Below, piece by piece: positions 27,989-36,355 of a stretch of 64,000 nucleotides of DNA. A program made the position numbers and the translations under genes. This DNA is from Vibrio rhodolitus. GTDB lineage: Bacteria; Pseudomonadota; Gammaproteobacteria; Enterobacterales; Vibrionaceae. The notes under the pieces were generated by a model. That model was not told the origin of the DNA. It made no database searches and was given only the letters and a program-made list of their open reading frames with translations. How positions within the stretch are numbered: position 1 is the first letter of the stretch; every line of letters begins with the position of its first letter. Where the stretch lies: contig NZ_QLYZ01000001.1 of the NCBI RefSeq assembly GCF_003350325.1, positions 124,001-188,000 of the forward strand. Reading direction: 5' to 3'.

Positions 27989-28507
27989 TTAGTACGCGCC
28001 GGCAGAATAGTGCAGCTCATAGCTGTGGCTATAGATTTCTAGAATGTTACCAAAAGGGTCTTCCATATAGATCATGCGATAAGGTTTCTCTCCTGGGTAA
28101 TAGTAGCGCGGCGCTTTCATACGCTTTTTACCACCTGCGGCAACAATCTTTTCGGCTAGCCCCTCTACATCAGGGTCTTGTACGCAAAAATGGAAAATAC
28201 CCGTTTTCCAATATTCAAAATTATCTTCGGGGTTTTCTTGATCTTTAAACTCGAAGATCTCCACGCCGACACGATCACCAGTAGATAAATGAGCAATTCT
28301 GAACCGTTCCCATCCAGCGCCAAATACGTCGGTACACATTTCACCGATCGCTGAGTTGTCTTCAAGAATCTCGGTAGGTTTCATAATGAGATACCAACCA
28401 AGCACCTCTGTGTAAAACCTTACTGCTGCATCTAAGTCAGGGACGGAAATGCCGATATGGCTAAAAGAACGCGGATAGGTATGGTTGGTGTTCGGTGGTG
28501 TGATCAT
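27989..28507 (-). CDS. VOC-superfamily dioxygenase/glyoxalase-like protein
   Basis: A 172-residue protein with one VOC module: FSHIGISVPDLDAAVRFYTEVLGW near the start, GIFHFCVQDPDVEGLAEKI in the middle and YMEDPFGNILEIYSHSYEL at the end. His of SHIGI, His of FHFC and Glu of ILEIYSH match VOC metal-ligand positions. Substrate and reaction are unknown. The start at 28507 (MITPPNTNH) is chosen because GGAG lies nine bases upstream; longer in-frame ATGs at 28549 and 28522 lack ribosome sites. The gene stands alone, convergent with the chemoreceptor pseudogene. Confidence 0.8.
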   Translation of the reverse strand: MITPPNTNHTYPRSFSHIGISVPDLDAAVRFYTEVLGWYLIMKPTEILEDNSAIGEMCTDVFGAGWERFRIAHLSTGDRVGVEIFEFKDQENPEDNFEYWKTGIFHFCVQDPDVEGLAEKIVAAGGKKRMKAPRYYYPGEKPYRMIYMEDPFGNILEIYSHSYELHYSAGAY

Positions 28508-28958
28508 CGTTGATATCTCCATGCGTTTGATAGGAAGTAATCCATGCACAAAGAATAGACTACCGTTTAACTCATTCTTACTTTTATATGCCTCATGCTA
28601 TTTAAGTAATTGAAAAGTTTTGCGTATATTCGAATGCTAGTTTTTATATGAGAACTCTATAAATCGCTGTTCTCGTTTTTACTCCTAGGCATTAGTCACA
28701 AAGTGTAGAGTACAGAGGTGCAACGTGTTGATTATCAAAATCTATTGCGGGAAAATTGTTCGATAAGTTAGTAAAGGCTGAGGTGCTTTATCGAGAATTC
28801 AGCCTAATACGCTGTTAGTTGTCAATGAGAGTTAGGGTTTAACTAACTTTTTAAATGTACTCACATTAATTAATTTGAGTGATGTGCTTAAGAAATAAAT
28901 AAGCATAAAGCTATGATATTGTCATTTAAACAAAAATTTCAATGAAGGAGCTAAATGA
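28508..28958. other. AT-rich intergenic region at the edge of an accessory islet
   Basis: About 450 bp carry no gene of convincing quality. AGGCTGAG (28776-28784 area) and TTCAGCCT (28798-28805 area) form a hairpin. TGTTAGTTGTC at 28813-28823 is the exact inverse of GACAACTAACA at 29903-29913, which is the left end of the attC site. No complete attC was found here. Confidence 0.35.
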
Positions 28959-29693
28959 ATGAGCTTACTAAGTGGTGCTATTAAAGGGGTTGGTTTTGTA
29001 GTGGCAGTTGGAACCGTAGGTGGTGTAATGAAGTTAGCATTCGACACGGGTCAAGATACTATGAAGGAGTTTTACTCGCCACAAGTTGCACAGCTTGAAG
29101 TGTTGCAGAAGGAGGTGGCAGCCTTAAAAAACGAGAGCTCTCAGTTACGCGCTAAGAATGAATCTTTAATGTTTACATTAGAAAAAATAGAAGAAGATAA
29201 CCAATTGGCAAAAGGGCTTCTGAACGCAGAAAGAGAAAGAGTGCTGGAGTTAACGCGTGAAAATGAAGCGCGGAAAGCTCGCCTAGAGTTAAATAAAAGT
29301 TTCGAAAAACTAGAAGCAAAGGAATACAAAGGCGTTGCATTCAGTGTAAAAGACTGCGAGAAAAATGGTTCACGAATTGACTGTAACGTTATAATGAGAT
29401 CTGTCGAAGGTGATAGAACTGTTCATGTCAGACCACAAACCGAAATCTTCGACGACTTCGGAAACAATGCTAGGGTAAAATCATATGTTGCAAGCAACGG
29501 AAAAGTGATCTCACCAGACGGCTACTGCTCCATCAAGTTTCCGCTTATTGAAGGTGTAAACACCCAATTCAAATATTCTTTCGCCTCTCCAAGCAATGAT
29601 ATAACTGGGGTGTCTGCTCTTAAAATTGCTGTTGGAAGTGGCTGCATGAGTCCAGACGCTATCATGACATTTAAGTCTATTTCGTTAAACTAA
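28959..29693 (+). CDS. Unknown membrane-anchored coiled-coil protein
   Basis: The protein has 244 residues. An N-terminal glycine-rich hydrophobic segment (IKGVGFVVAVGTVGGVMKLAF) is followed by a coiled coil near 45-125, rich in Glu, Lys and Leu. A C-terminal beta-rich domain has four cysteines (VKDCEKN, IDCNV, GYCSIKF, GSGCMS). AAGGAG lies eight bases before the ATG. No family was recognised. The arrangement suggests an anchor plus spacer plus small disulfide- or metal-stabilised domain. It lies just before an attC site and could be a stray integron cassette gene, though about 210 bp separate its stop from the attC. Confidence 0.65.
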   Translation: MSLLSGAIKGVGFVVAVGTVGGVMKLAFDTGQDTMKEFYSPQVAQLEVLQKEVAALKNESSQLRAKNESLMFTLEKIEEDNQLAKGLLNAERERVLELTRENEARKARLELNKSFEKLEAKEYKGVAFSVKDCEKNGSRIDCNVIMRSVEGDRTVHVRPQTEIFDDFGNNARVKSYVASNGKVISPDGYCSIKFPLIEGVNTQFKYSFASPSNDITGVSALKIAVGSGCMSPDAIMTFKSISLN

Positions 29694-29721
29694 GTACTTA
29701 GTCTTTTTACATGAACTAGAT

Positions 29722-29764
29722 GCCTCCATCAGTTTTCTTTCGAATAGTCGTTTGATATGGAGGC
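29722..29764 (+). terminator. Hairpin after the coiled-coil gene
   Basis: GCCTCCAT pairs with ATGGAGGC across a 27-nt loop, followed by the weak T-rich run TTCTGTC. Possible terminator. Confidence 0.45.
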
Positions 29765-29904
29765 TTCTGTCAGTTGTGTAATATTCTGGAATTTATGATG
29801 TCATATTTTTGTTTCGGCGCTTTGCGTAAAGTGCTGAAGTAACGGATATTATCGAAATAATGGGCACATTTAAATAGGATGTACAAGCAAGCATTGCGGA
29901 CCGA

Positions 29905-30009
29905 CAACTAACAAAGCAATCAAGGTGACCCATTACACTCGGCGGTTTTGGTATGGAGTTCGGTGCGCTTTGTTGGTTAAGTGTGGGGCACCTTATTGCA
30001 GGCGTTATG
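29905..30009 (+). other. Integron attC site of VCR type
   Basis: The site starts with CAACTAACAAA (R''-like) and ends with GGCGTTATG (R'-like). Inner arms GCAATCAAGGTG (29916-29927) and CACCTTATTGC (29989-29999) are complementary with one unpaired C at 29921, the extrahelical base pattern that directs IntI strand choice. The central part (CGGCGGTTTTGGTATGG) resembles Vibrio cholerae repeats, and the length of about 105 bp is in range. No integrase gene and no second clear attC were found, so the site is isolated. Confidence 0.78.
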
Positions 30010-30071
30010 TGCTAAGGCACGGATATACAATCAGGAATTTTATAATGACCAAGAAAAACAAGGAGTAGTAA

Positions 30072-30665
30072 ATGGTTAGAACATTAGCAGCTGCATCAGT
30101 TATTTTATTAGTTGGCTGTGCGAGCCAACGTCCAGATCTTTCACTGGAAGAGTGGAAACTAAGGGAATATAAGAACCACAATAAAGAGGAAATAATCGCA
30201 GCTGCACGAGAAGTTATTCGCCTTTCAGATCCAAGCGATGTCAACTTTGAAAATACAAGGGATGGATTTAATGCAACAAGAACATCACTTGGTTATTACG
30301 TAGTAGCAAATGAAATTGATGCATACGCATTTAATTTTGTCGTTCAAGAAAAAGATGGTGTTACAAGATCTAGATTGGAAATAGAAGAAACAGAGATAAA
30401 TCAAAGTCTTCTAACTTTGGGGTTGCCAGTCGGTAAAAATGGAAAGCCAGACTACCCTTATGTATATGATCTATTCTACGCTCGTATGGCATATTTACTC
30501 GGTGATAAAGATGAGTGGCATAGATGTGATGATGCTGTGAGTCGTGTTTCCGCTAGATACGGTTTACCTAATGACGCTAGAAAGCTCGGAATGGCATCTA
30601 TATGTGGAAAGTTTTCTGATGACAATATTCCTAACTCGGCATCTAAAAAAGTTGATCTGTTCTAG
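30072..30665 (+). CDS. Unknown lipoprotein next to the attC site
   Basis: The 197-residue product starts with a lipoprotein signal peptide (MVRTLAAASVILLVGCASQ) with lipobox LVGC. Ser at +3 favours the outer membrane. The mature part is mixed alpha/beta and charged, with no recognised domain. AAGGAG lies seven bases before the ATG, only 60 bp beyond the attC end, and the frame is in cassette orientation. It is plausibly a former integron cassette gene, although no clear attC follows it. Function is unknown. Confidence 0.72.
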   Translation: MVRTLAAASVILLVGCASQRPDLSLEEWKLREYKNHNKEEIIAAAREVIRLSDPSDVNFENTRDGFNATRTSLGYYVVANEIDAYAFNFVVQEKDGVTRSRLEIEETEINQSLLTLGLPVGKNGKPDYPYVYDLFYARMAYLLGDKDEWHRCDDAVSRVSARYGLPNDARKLGMASICGKFSDDNIPNSASKKVDLF

Positions 30666-30724
30666 TAAAAGCACATACAAACTGTTCAACAGCAAGTTTT
30701 AACGCTTGTCAGCGTGGTTCGCAG

Positions 30725-30736
30725 GGTAGTACTACC
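30725..30736. promoter_or_regulatory. Perfect 12-bp palindrome before the ASCH gene
   Basis: GGTAGTACTACC lies about 40 bp upstream of the ATG at 30778. It could be an operator or the tip of a small hairpin. Nothing else identifies it. Confidence 0.3.
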
Positions 30737-30777
30737 GCATTATTTAGTGTGGTATTGAAATGAATGGAGAAGTTATC

Positions 30778-31245
30778 ATGGATACGAGGTATGAGGCGTA
30801 TTTTCAAGCCTACCTAAGTACACTACCTAAGACTCAATTGGAGCTGGTGAAAGGCGTTGAAACGACATACTTTTGTGACGATGAATACAATACCAATGAG
30901 TGTGCTCGGCTTGTCTCGATTGGTCAAAAACGCGCAACTTGCAGCGTTAAAGAAGCATACCGAATTGAAGGTGAAGAATTCCCCCAAGTAGGTCTGCACC
31001 AAATTGTCTTAGACTGGGATAAAAATCCCGTTTGTATCGTCAAAATAACTCAAGTGGAGTTTTGTCCGTTTGGTGAAGTGAGCCGAGAGTTCGCTGAATC
31101 AGAAGGTGAGGGGGACGGTACTTATGAGTGGTGGTATAGCGCTCACAAAGATTTCTTCACTAAAGACTGCGAATCGGCCTACGGCATTGAATTTAACGAC
31201 TCGACAGAGTTGGTACTAGTAACCTTCGAGTTGGTTTATAAGTAG
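30778..31245 (+). CDS. ASCH-domain protein
   Basis: This 155-residue protein has the ASCH (PUA-like) pattern: SIGQKRATCSVKEAYRIEGE, then QVGLHQIVLDWDKNPVCIVKITQVEFCPFGEVSREFAESEGEGDGTYEWWYSAHKDFF. ASCH domains bind RNA or nucleotides; the E. coli member YqfB hydrolyses N4-acetylcytidine, but this longer type has no assigned reaction. ATG at 30778 is preferred because GGAGAAG lies five bases upstream; an in-frame ATG at 30760 would add six residues. ASCH genes are frequent in integrons and genomic islets, which suits the nearby attC. Confidence 0.85.
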   Translation: MDTRYEAYFQAYLSTLPKTQLELVKGVETTYFCDDEYNTNECARLVSIGQKRATCSVKEAYRIEGEEFPQVGLHQIVLDWDKNPVCIVKITQVEFCPFGEVSREFAESEGEGDGTYEWWYSAHKDFFTKDCESAYGIEFNDSTELVLVTFELVYK

Positions 31246-31293
31246 TATTTAGCCTGAGCCCAAGGTTTCACCTACCTTGCTAATACCAGATAA

Positions 31294-31328
31294 AAATTGC
31301 CTGAAAGTATTTATCAATCAGGCAATTT
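31294..31328. terminator. Bidirectional terminator, ASCH gene / M32 carboxypeptidase gene
   Basis: AAATTGCCTGA pairs perfectly with TCAGGCAATTT around a 13-nt loop; T-rich sequence follows on both strands. Confidence 0.85.
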
Positions 31329-31345
31329 ATTTTCAAGCTTTCCGC

Positions 31346-32836
31346 CTACGCGTTATTTAAATAACGATTTCTTAAATGCTCTTGGAAGAACTTGGCATTT
31401 AACGTTTCACCGGTTGCGCCTTTAACCAATTCATTAGTGGTGAGAAGGCTGCCTTTGCTCCAGATGTTTTCTGACAGCCATGCAAAGATTGGTGAGAGAT
31501 CGCCTGAGCGGATCGCGCTATCTACATCTACCGTTGCTTTCATTGCTGCCATAAATTGCGCAGCATACATAGCGCCTAATGTGTAGCTAGGGAAGTAACC
31601 AAATGCGCCGTCTGTCCAGTGAATATCTTGCATACAACCATTGGTGTAGTTACCTTCGGTCGATAAGCCAAGGTATTGCTGCATTTTTAGGTTCCAAAGT
31701 TCTGGTACATCAGTGTGCTTGATGTTGCCATTTATCAGATCGCGCTCAATCTCGTAGCGCAAAATAACGTGGGCAGGGTAGGTAAGCTCATCGGCATCAA
31801 CGCGGATAAAATCTTTTTTCACTCGGGTGTAGAGCTTTTGGAAGTTGTGCTGAGAGAAAAGCTCGGGGTTTGCGCCACTAAAGTGCTTGCCGGCTAGGTT
31901 AGCAAGATGGGCGATAAAGGCATCGCTACGACCGACCTGCATTTCAAAAAATAGCGATTGTGATTCGTGAATACCCATTGAGCGCGCTTCACCTGCTGGT
32001 GTGCCAGCAAGGGATTTCGGTAAGCCTTGCTCGTAGCGAGCGTGGCCTGTTTCATGCACGATGCCCATCAGTGATTGGACAAATTCATTTTCGTTATATC
32101 GAGTCGTGATACGCACATCGCTTGGTACGCCGCCACAAAATGGATGAACACTTTCATCCAGTCGACCGTGTTCAAAATCAAACTGCAGCAGTTGCATCAC
32201 TTCCAAGCCAAGCGCTTTTTGTTTTTCAGTGGCAAACTGTCCGCTTGGTTCAATGAAGGATTCAGATTTTTGCTTGTCGATCACTTGGTCAATCATCTCA
32301 GGTAGCCAAGTCTTTACATCGGCAAACAAGGTATCTAATGATGCAGAGGAAGTTCCCGGCTCGTAGATGTCGAGCATGGCATCATAAGGCGAAAGGTTGT
32401 TTGTTTCTGCGCGCAGTTGCGCTTCCTCTTGAGAGAGCTTAACCACTTCGGCCCAGTTTTTCTCAAAGCCTTGCCAGTCATTTTCTTTGCGTTGTGAGCG
32501 CCATGCGTGCTCACATTTAGAGCCAGCTAGTGATTTGGCTTGCACGAGATCTTCAGGCAGTAAGTTTGCTTGTTGCCATTGTCGTTTTAGTTCACGTAGC
32601 CCAGCGCTTTGCTCGGCAGTTAACGTCTCTTGCTCAGCTTGGGCAAACCAATCGGCTAGTTGCGGTTGGGTGTGCAGCGAATGAATATGAACAGAAAGCT
32701 CAGCCATGGCTTCAGAGCGGGCTTGATTACCGCCGCTTGGCATCATGGAGGCTTGATCCCAGCCACAAATAGCAGCGAGGTGATTAAAGTGGGCAATTTT
32801 CTTTGAGTGGGAAACCAGTTTTTCGAATGCGCTCAT
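31346..32836 (-). CDS. M32-family metallocarboxypeptidase
   Basis: A full-length M32 (Taq-type) carboxypeptidase of 496 residues, which removes C-terminal residues from peptides using a divalent metal. The zinc motif HETGH is at 261-265 in MGIVHETGHARYEQ. Other signatures are CGWDQASMMPSGG near 24-36, HPFCGGVPSDVRITTRY near 231-247, and IHESQSLFFE supplying the third metal-ligand Glu. ATG at 32836 (MSAFEKL) is the family start; the frame's 70-codon upstream extension has no family similarity and would overlap the divergent LysE promoter. The protein is cytoplasmic with no signal peptide, and it is divergent from an amino acid exporter. Confidence 0.92.
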   Translation of the reverse strand: MSAFEKLVSHSKKIAHFNHLAAICGWDQASMMPSGGNQARSEAMAELSVHIHSLHTQPQLADWFAQAEQETLTAEQSAGLRELKRQWQQANLLPEDLVQAKSLAGSKCEHAWRSQRKENDWQGFEKNWAEVVKLSQEEAQLRAETNNLSPYDAMLDIYEPGTSSASLDTLFADVKTWLPEMIDQVIDKQKSESFIEPSGQFATEKQKALGLEVMQLLQFDFEHGRLDESVHPFCGGVPSDVRITTRYNENEFVQSLMGIVHETGHARYEQGLPKSLAGTPAGEARSMGIHESQSLFFEMQVGRSDAFIAHLANLAGKHFSGANPELFSQHNFQKLYTRVKKDFIRVDADELTYPAHVILRYEIERDLINGNIKHTDVPELWNLKMQQYLGLSTEGNYTNGCMQDIHWTDGAFGYFPSYTLGAMYAAQFMAAMKATVDVDSAIRSGDLSPIFAWLSENIWSKGSLLTTNELVKGATGETLNAKFFQEHLRNRYLNNA

Positions 32837-32960
32837 CCAAGTCAGCCTTCTGATAATGTTAGGAAAGATCAGTCTAGCAATAGCGACGAGGAAGATAAAT
32901 TGTTTGTTGCAATATCGACTTGGCGGTATAAAGAAAGAACAACTACAAGGACGCAGCAGT

Positions 32961-33590
32961 ATGATTGTCAATTTTGAAGCATTTTTAATCGCGATTACTA
33001 TTTTAACTTTAACCCCGGGGGTGGATACCGCGTTGGTGATCCGCAACTCATCGCGAGGTGGTGTCGTGGATGGCGCGACAACCAGTTTAGGTATTTGTTT
33101 AGGGCTATTTGTTCACGCAACGTTTTCTGCCGTGGGCATTTCTGCGCTGTTGGCACAATCTGCGCAGCTATTTGCGGCAGTGAAAATGGTTGGTGCGGCG
33201 TATCTGATCTGGCTTGGTTTTTCTAGCTTACGTGCGCTAATGAAAGGGCAGGCGATGCCCTCAGAGCTTACTTTAAATCAGCAAAGTTTGAATTTAAAAC
33301 GTTCGCTACGTGAAGGCTTTCTCTCCAACGTGTTGAACCCGAAAACTGCGGTGTTCTATCTTGCCTTTTTGCCGCAGTTTATTAACCCAGAAGGTTCGGC
33401 GTTTGCCCAATCACTACTAATGGCAGCAATCCATTTTGTTATTGCGATGGTTTGGCAGTGCGGCTTAGCTGGGGCATTAGATACTGCCAAAGGCTTACTG
33501 AAAAGTAGCCGTTTTATGACTTGGATGGAAGCGACAACTGGCGTTGTGCTGGTGGCTTTAGGCGTTAAGCTTTTGTTGGATGACAAATAG
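32961..33590 (+). CDS. LysE/RhtB-family amino acid exporter
   Basis: The 209-residue product has about six membrane spans. It carries the family motif TLTPGVDTALVIRNSSRGG near the start and SNVLNPKTAVFYLAFLPQFINPEG mid-protein. Substrate is unknown. ATG at 32961 is chosen over the longer frame because AAGGA lies just upstream and homology begins at MIVNFEAFLIAITIL. The gene is divergent from the M32 carboxypeptidase; peptide breakdown paired with amino acid export is possible, but that link is only positional. A second, distinct LysE-family gene is at 12016-12639. Confidence 0.88.
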   Translation: MIVNFEAFLIAITILTLTPGVDTALVIRNSSRGGVVDGATTSLGICLGLFVHATFSAVGISALLAQSAQLFAAVKMVGAAYLIWLGFSSLRALMKGQAMPSELTLNQQSLNLKRSLREGFLSNVLNPKTAVFYLAFLPQFINPEGSAFAQSLLMAAIHFVIAMVWQCGLAGALDTAKGLLKSSRFMTWMEATTGVVLVALGVKLLLDDK

Positions 33591-33622
33591 CGCAGAACTT
33601 GATTTGCAAAAAGAGTAGTAAT

Positions 33623-33650
33623 AAAAACGCGGCTTAAGAGCCGCGTTTTT
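33623..33650. terminator. Bidirectional terminator, LysE gene / AGCS symporter gene
   Basis: AAAAACGCGGCT pairs with AGCCGCGTTTTT around TAAG; a perfect 12-bp stem with T-runs on both strands. Confidence 0.92.
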
Positions 33651-33671
33651 GATCGAGCTTGTTGCTAGCGC

Positions 33672-35042
33672 TTAGGCTTTAACAGAATTTAGTGCTTCTT
33701 CGTTGCGAGCTGAGAAGAATAGTTTAGTTTCTTCAATCACCACTTGGCGCAGAGCAATCAGACCAATAAGGTTTGGAATTGCCATTAAGCCATTAACGAT
33801 ATCTGCAATAATCCAAATCATATCGAGGTGAAGGAAAGCACCTGATGCAACGAGTGCGACAAAGATGATTTTGTATGGCAGTACCGCTTTAGTGCCAAGT
33901 AGGAATACCACACAACGTTCACCGTAGTAGTTCCAACCTAAAATGGTGGTAAAAGCAAAGAACATCAAACCAATCGAGATCAGCATTGGACCAAAAGTGT
34001 CCATGTTCAAGCCAACTGCAAACGCATGAGTCGTCATTGCAGCGCCTGCGAAATCACTTTGCCATGCGCCAGTAAGGATCAGAGCCAGACCTGTCATGGT
34101 ACAGATGATGATGGTGTCAATGAATGTACCCGTCATCGAAATCAAACCTTGTTTTACACAAGAGTCAGTTTTCGCTGCCGCTGCTGCCATTGGCGCACTA
34201 CCAAGACCAGATTCGTTCGAGAACACACCACGCGCAATACCGGATTGGATTGCCAGCATAATGCTTGCACCCAAGAAACCACCCGTTGCTGCTGTTGAGG
34301 TAAACGCAGAAGTCAGTACCAGTTCAACCGCAGGCAGCAATTGGTCGGCATTCATGATGATCACGCTCAAACACGCCAACACATAGAATAGCGCCATGGT
34401 TGGAACCACTTTACCTGCTACTTTGGCAATAGATTGAATACCACCAAGGGTTACAAATGCCACTAGTAGCGTCAGAATGCTGGCTGCGATTTCACGTGAG
34501 ATTCCAAACGAGATTTCAGTCGCGTCAAGAATCGCGTTAACTTGTGGGAAAGTACCAATACCAAAGCAAGCCACACCCAGTGCGAAGATGGCAAACATGA
34601 TCGCGAGTGCTTTAGAGCCGACACCGTATTGCAGGTAGTACATTGGACCACCAACCATTTCACCGTTGTCGTCAATACGGCGATATTTTACTGCCAGAAG
34701 ACATTCAGCGTATTTGGTTGCCATGCCGAATAGGGCAGCAAGCCACATCCAAAATAGCGCACCAGGACCACCAAGTTTGATGGCAGTCGCAACACCTACG
34801 ATGTTACCCGTACCGATTGTGGCAGACAGTGCAGTACACAGCGCGGCAAAGCTTGATACATCACCTTGTTTGTCGGAATCCTCTTTACTGAAGATCATTT
34901 TAAACGCGGTTGGTAGGTATCTAAATTGCAGTAGACCGAGACGAAAAGTGAAGTATATACCGGTACCAACTAATAAGATCAGTAGTGGTGGACCCCAGAC
35001 AAAGTCGTCGATAGTTTTTAGTAATGTATGAAGGTTATCCAT
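33672..35042 (-). CDS. Sodium:alanine/glycine symporter (AGCS family)
   Basis: A 456-residue Na+-coupled importer with about eleven spans. Diagnostic stretches are FAALCTALSATIGTGNIVGVATAI near the start, GGPGALFWMWLAALFGMATKYAECLLAVKYR, GGPMYYLQYGVGSKALA and the later FSNESGLGSAPMAAAAAKT. These match AlsT/DagA and Vibrio cholerae VC1422. The tandem glycine riboswitch in its leader shows that expression responds to glycine, so glycine or alanine is the likely cargo. AAGGGGAAACC precedes the ATG. The gene is monocistronic and convergent with a LysE-family gene. Confidence 0.93.
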   Translation of the reverse strand: MDNLHTLLKTIDDFVWGPPLLILLVGTGIYFTFRLGLLQFRYLPTAFKMIFSKEDSDKQGDVSSFAALCTALSATIGTGNIVGVATAIKLGGPGALFWMWLAALFGMATKYAECLLAVKYRRIDDNGEMVGGPMYYLQYGVGSKALAIMFAIFALGVACFGIGTFPQVNAILDATEISFGISREIAASILTLLVAFVTLGGIQSIAKVAGKVVPTMALFYVLACLSVIIMNADQLLPAVELVLTSAFTSTAATGGFLGASIMLAIQSGIARGVFSNESGLGSAPMAAAAAKTDSCVKQGLISMTGTFIDTIIICTMTGLALILTGAWQSDFAGAAMTTHAFAVGLNMDTFGPMLISIGLMFFAFTTILGWNYYGERCVVFLLGTKAVLPYKIIFVALVASGAFLHLDMIWIIADIVNGLMAIPNLIGLIALRQVVIEETKLFFSARNEEALNSVKA

Positions 35043-35127
35043 GGTTTCCCCTTAATTAATAAAGCTTTAAGGAGAAGAGGGAAAGGCATGACAGCCCAAT
35101 ATGAAAAAGGACGATCAATAGATAGAG

Positions 35128-35147
35128 CACTTAGACGAATCTAAGTG
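35128..35147 (-). promoter_or_regulatory. Hairpin in the expression platform of the glycine riboswitch
   Basis: CACTTAGA-CGAA-TCTAAGTG is a perfect 8-bp stem with a tetraloop, between aptamer II and the start codon. No T-run follows on the minus strand. It may switch with aptamer P1 or adjust ribosome access. Confidence 0.5.
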
Positions 35148-35164
35148 ACAGGATGTTTCTTTCC

Positions 35165-35335
35165 ACTCCTCTGTCCTTTTGCCTGAGAGTTTCACTTTGC
35201 TTGCGCAAAACTTGCTCCTTCGGCGACCGATTTAACGGTTCTCTCCAGAGGTTCCTCCAACTACAGTCCCCGCTACCTAGGTAGCACCTGAAAGATTTAC
35301 TTCTTCGGTAGGTTAATCTAACCAAATGTTAAAAT
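35165..35335 (-). promoter_or_regulatory. Tandem glycine riboswitch
   Basis: On the minus strand the second aptamer reads GGAGAGAACC, GCCGAAGGAGCAAG, then CTCTCAGGCAAAAGGACAGA, the canonical glycine aptamer core. The first aptamer lies just before it: CCGAAGAAGTAAA, CTTTCAGG, a GCTACCTAGGTAGC stem and GGGACTGTAG. Short spacing and shared orientation are as in the cooperative VCI-II riboswitch known upstream of VC1422 in Vibrio cholerae. It controls the AGCS symporter about 120 nt downstream. Confidence 0.93.
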
Positions 35336-35544
35336 TTGGTTAATAACCACTCTCCTGCAGTCTTCATCGGAACAATTACTCATATAGTGAGTAAATGCTA
35401 GTCGTTAGCACTGGTTGCTATCGACAGTGGGACTTTATCACTTTTTTTGAACAATTCAATAGGTTTTTAAGCAGAAAATTAACGAAAACCTTTGCTTGGT
35501 TTTAAATCGTGGTTGAGTGGAAGAAAAGTGGAGGTTTAGCAAAC

Positions 35545-35569
35545 AAAAACGCCCCAAGAAGGGGCGTTT
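35545..35569 (-). terminator. Terminator of the yggL gene
   Basis: On the minus strand AAACGCCCC-TTCTT-GGGGCGTTTTTGTTT. The T-run follows only on the minus side, matching the gene at 35591-35929. Confidence 0.85.
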
Positions 35570-35590
35570 GCAGCATAAATATGCGTGTGC

Positions 35591-35929
35591 TTAGAAGTAG
35601 TTAGCGTCTACTAGTTCGCTTGAAATTACTTCAGTTACTTCTTCACGAGCTTCTAGCCAAGCTGTTACTTGCGCCTTTTGCTCTTCTGTTACGTTTACGT
35701 AGCGTTTAGATGCGCAGATGAAACCTTCGAATAGCTCAAGACCGCCGCCGCCAAAGCATAGACCTAGGCTGTCGATGTAGTCGATGAACTCGTCAACGAA
35801 TACGTCGTAACGGTCGAAGTCTGCAATGTTAGTTTTGCAGCTTACTTCGAAACCTAGCATCGCAAACTCGCCAAGGTACATTTTCTTTAAGATACGACGT
35901 TTTTTGTTTTCTTGTTTAAATGGTTTCAT
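35591..35929 (-). CDS. yggL: YggL family 50S ribosome-associated protein
   Basis: The 112-residue protein begins with basic KKRRILKKMYLGEFAMLGFEV, matching E. coli YggL (RRLRKKMHIDEFQELGFSV). The rest also aligns: a central acidic VDEFIDYIDSLGLCFGGGG, then LELFEGFICASKRYVNVTEEQKAQVTAWLEAREEV. YggL (DUF469) associates with the 50S subunit; its precise role is unclear. The start codon at 35929 follows a purine-rich GAGGCAGAATC. Standalone gene with its own terminator. The family call rests on direct recall of the E. coli sequence and is firm. Confidence 0.9.
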   Translation of the reverse strand: MKPFKQENKKRRILKKMYLGEFAMLGFEVSCKTNIADFDRYDVFVDEFIDYIDSLGLCFGGGGLELFEGFICASKRYVNVTEEQKAQVTAWLEAREEVTEVISSELVDANYF

Positions 35930-36178
35930 GATTCTGCCTCGAATAATTAGGACAACCTGTTTATACAGTAAATATTGTCATCACCCAAATATAATACCAA
36001 TAATTTGATTTGATCGTGTGGATCTTAAGCAATCGCCCAGCCTAATTGTTGAGTGCGCTATATTTAAGCGGAGAAAACTACCTTGCTCTGACCTTTTATG
36101 GCAAAAAAATGGTATAAAAGAGATGTTTAGAATCCAGAACTAATGGTGCCTAGCGCAGAGTCTAGCTAAGGAGAAGTT

Positions 36179-36337
36179 ATGACAAGATTGATTGCGATTG
36201 TATTTCTTATTGCTCTTGCATTTGTGCTGGTTCGTTACCGAACCAACGAAAAGCTGCAAAAGTATGTCGTGATTACTTTGCTCTCCGGCTTTTTAGTCTA
36301 CACTGCCAGCATCATGGTTACCGAACTTATGCGTTAG
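36179..36337 (+). CDS. 52-aa two-span membrane protein
   Basis: The ORF starts at ATG 36179 with AAGGAG five bases upstream and ends with TAG at 36335-36337. Two hydrophobic helices (LIAIVFLIALAFVLV and YVVITLLSGFLVYTASIMV) flank a short basic loop RYRTNEKLQK. The stop is 18 bp before the GTG of the coiled-coil gene, so the two are probably co-transcribed. No family with known function was recognised. Ribosome site, hydrophobic pattern and operon position support a genuine gene. Confidence 0.75.
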   Translation: MTRLIAIVFLIALAFVLVRYRTNEKLQKYVVITLLSGFLVYTASIMVTELMR

Positions 36338-36355
36338 CTGTCTTAGGAGCCAACA

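Noticed and set aside
28740..28825. Possible attC on the minus strand upstream of the coiled-coil gene
   Set aside because: It has a GACAACTAAC end and a hairpin, but no matching GTTA end, and the spacing is too short.
30670..30760. Possible second attC after the lipoprotein gene (TTTTAACGCTTGTCAGCGTGG)
   Set aside because: No pair of complementary R and L boxes could be assigned; only fragments resemble a VCR.
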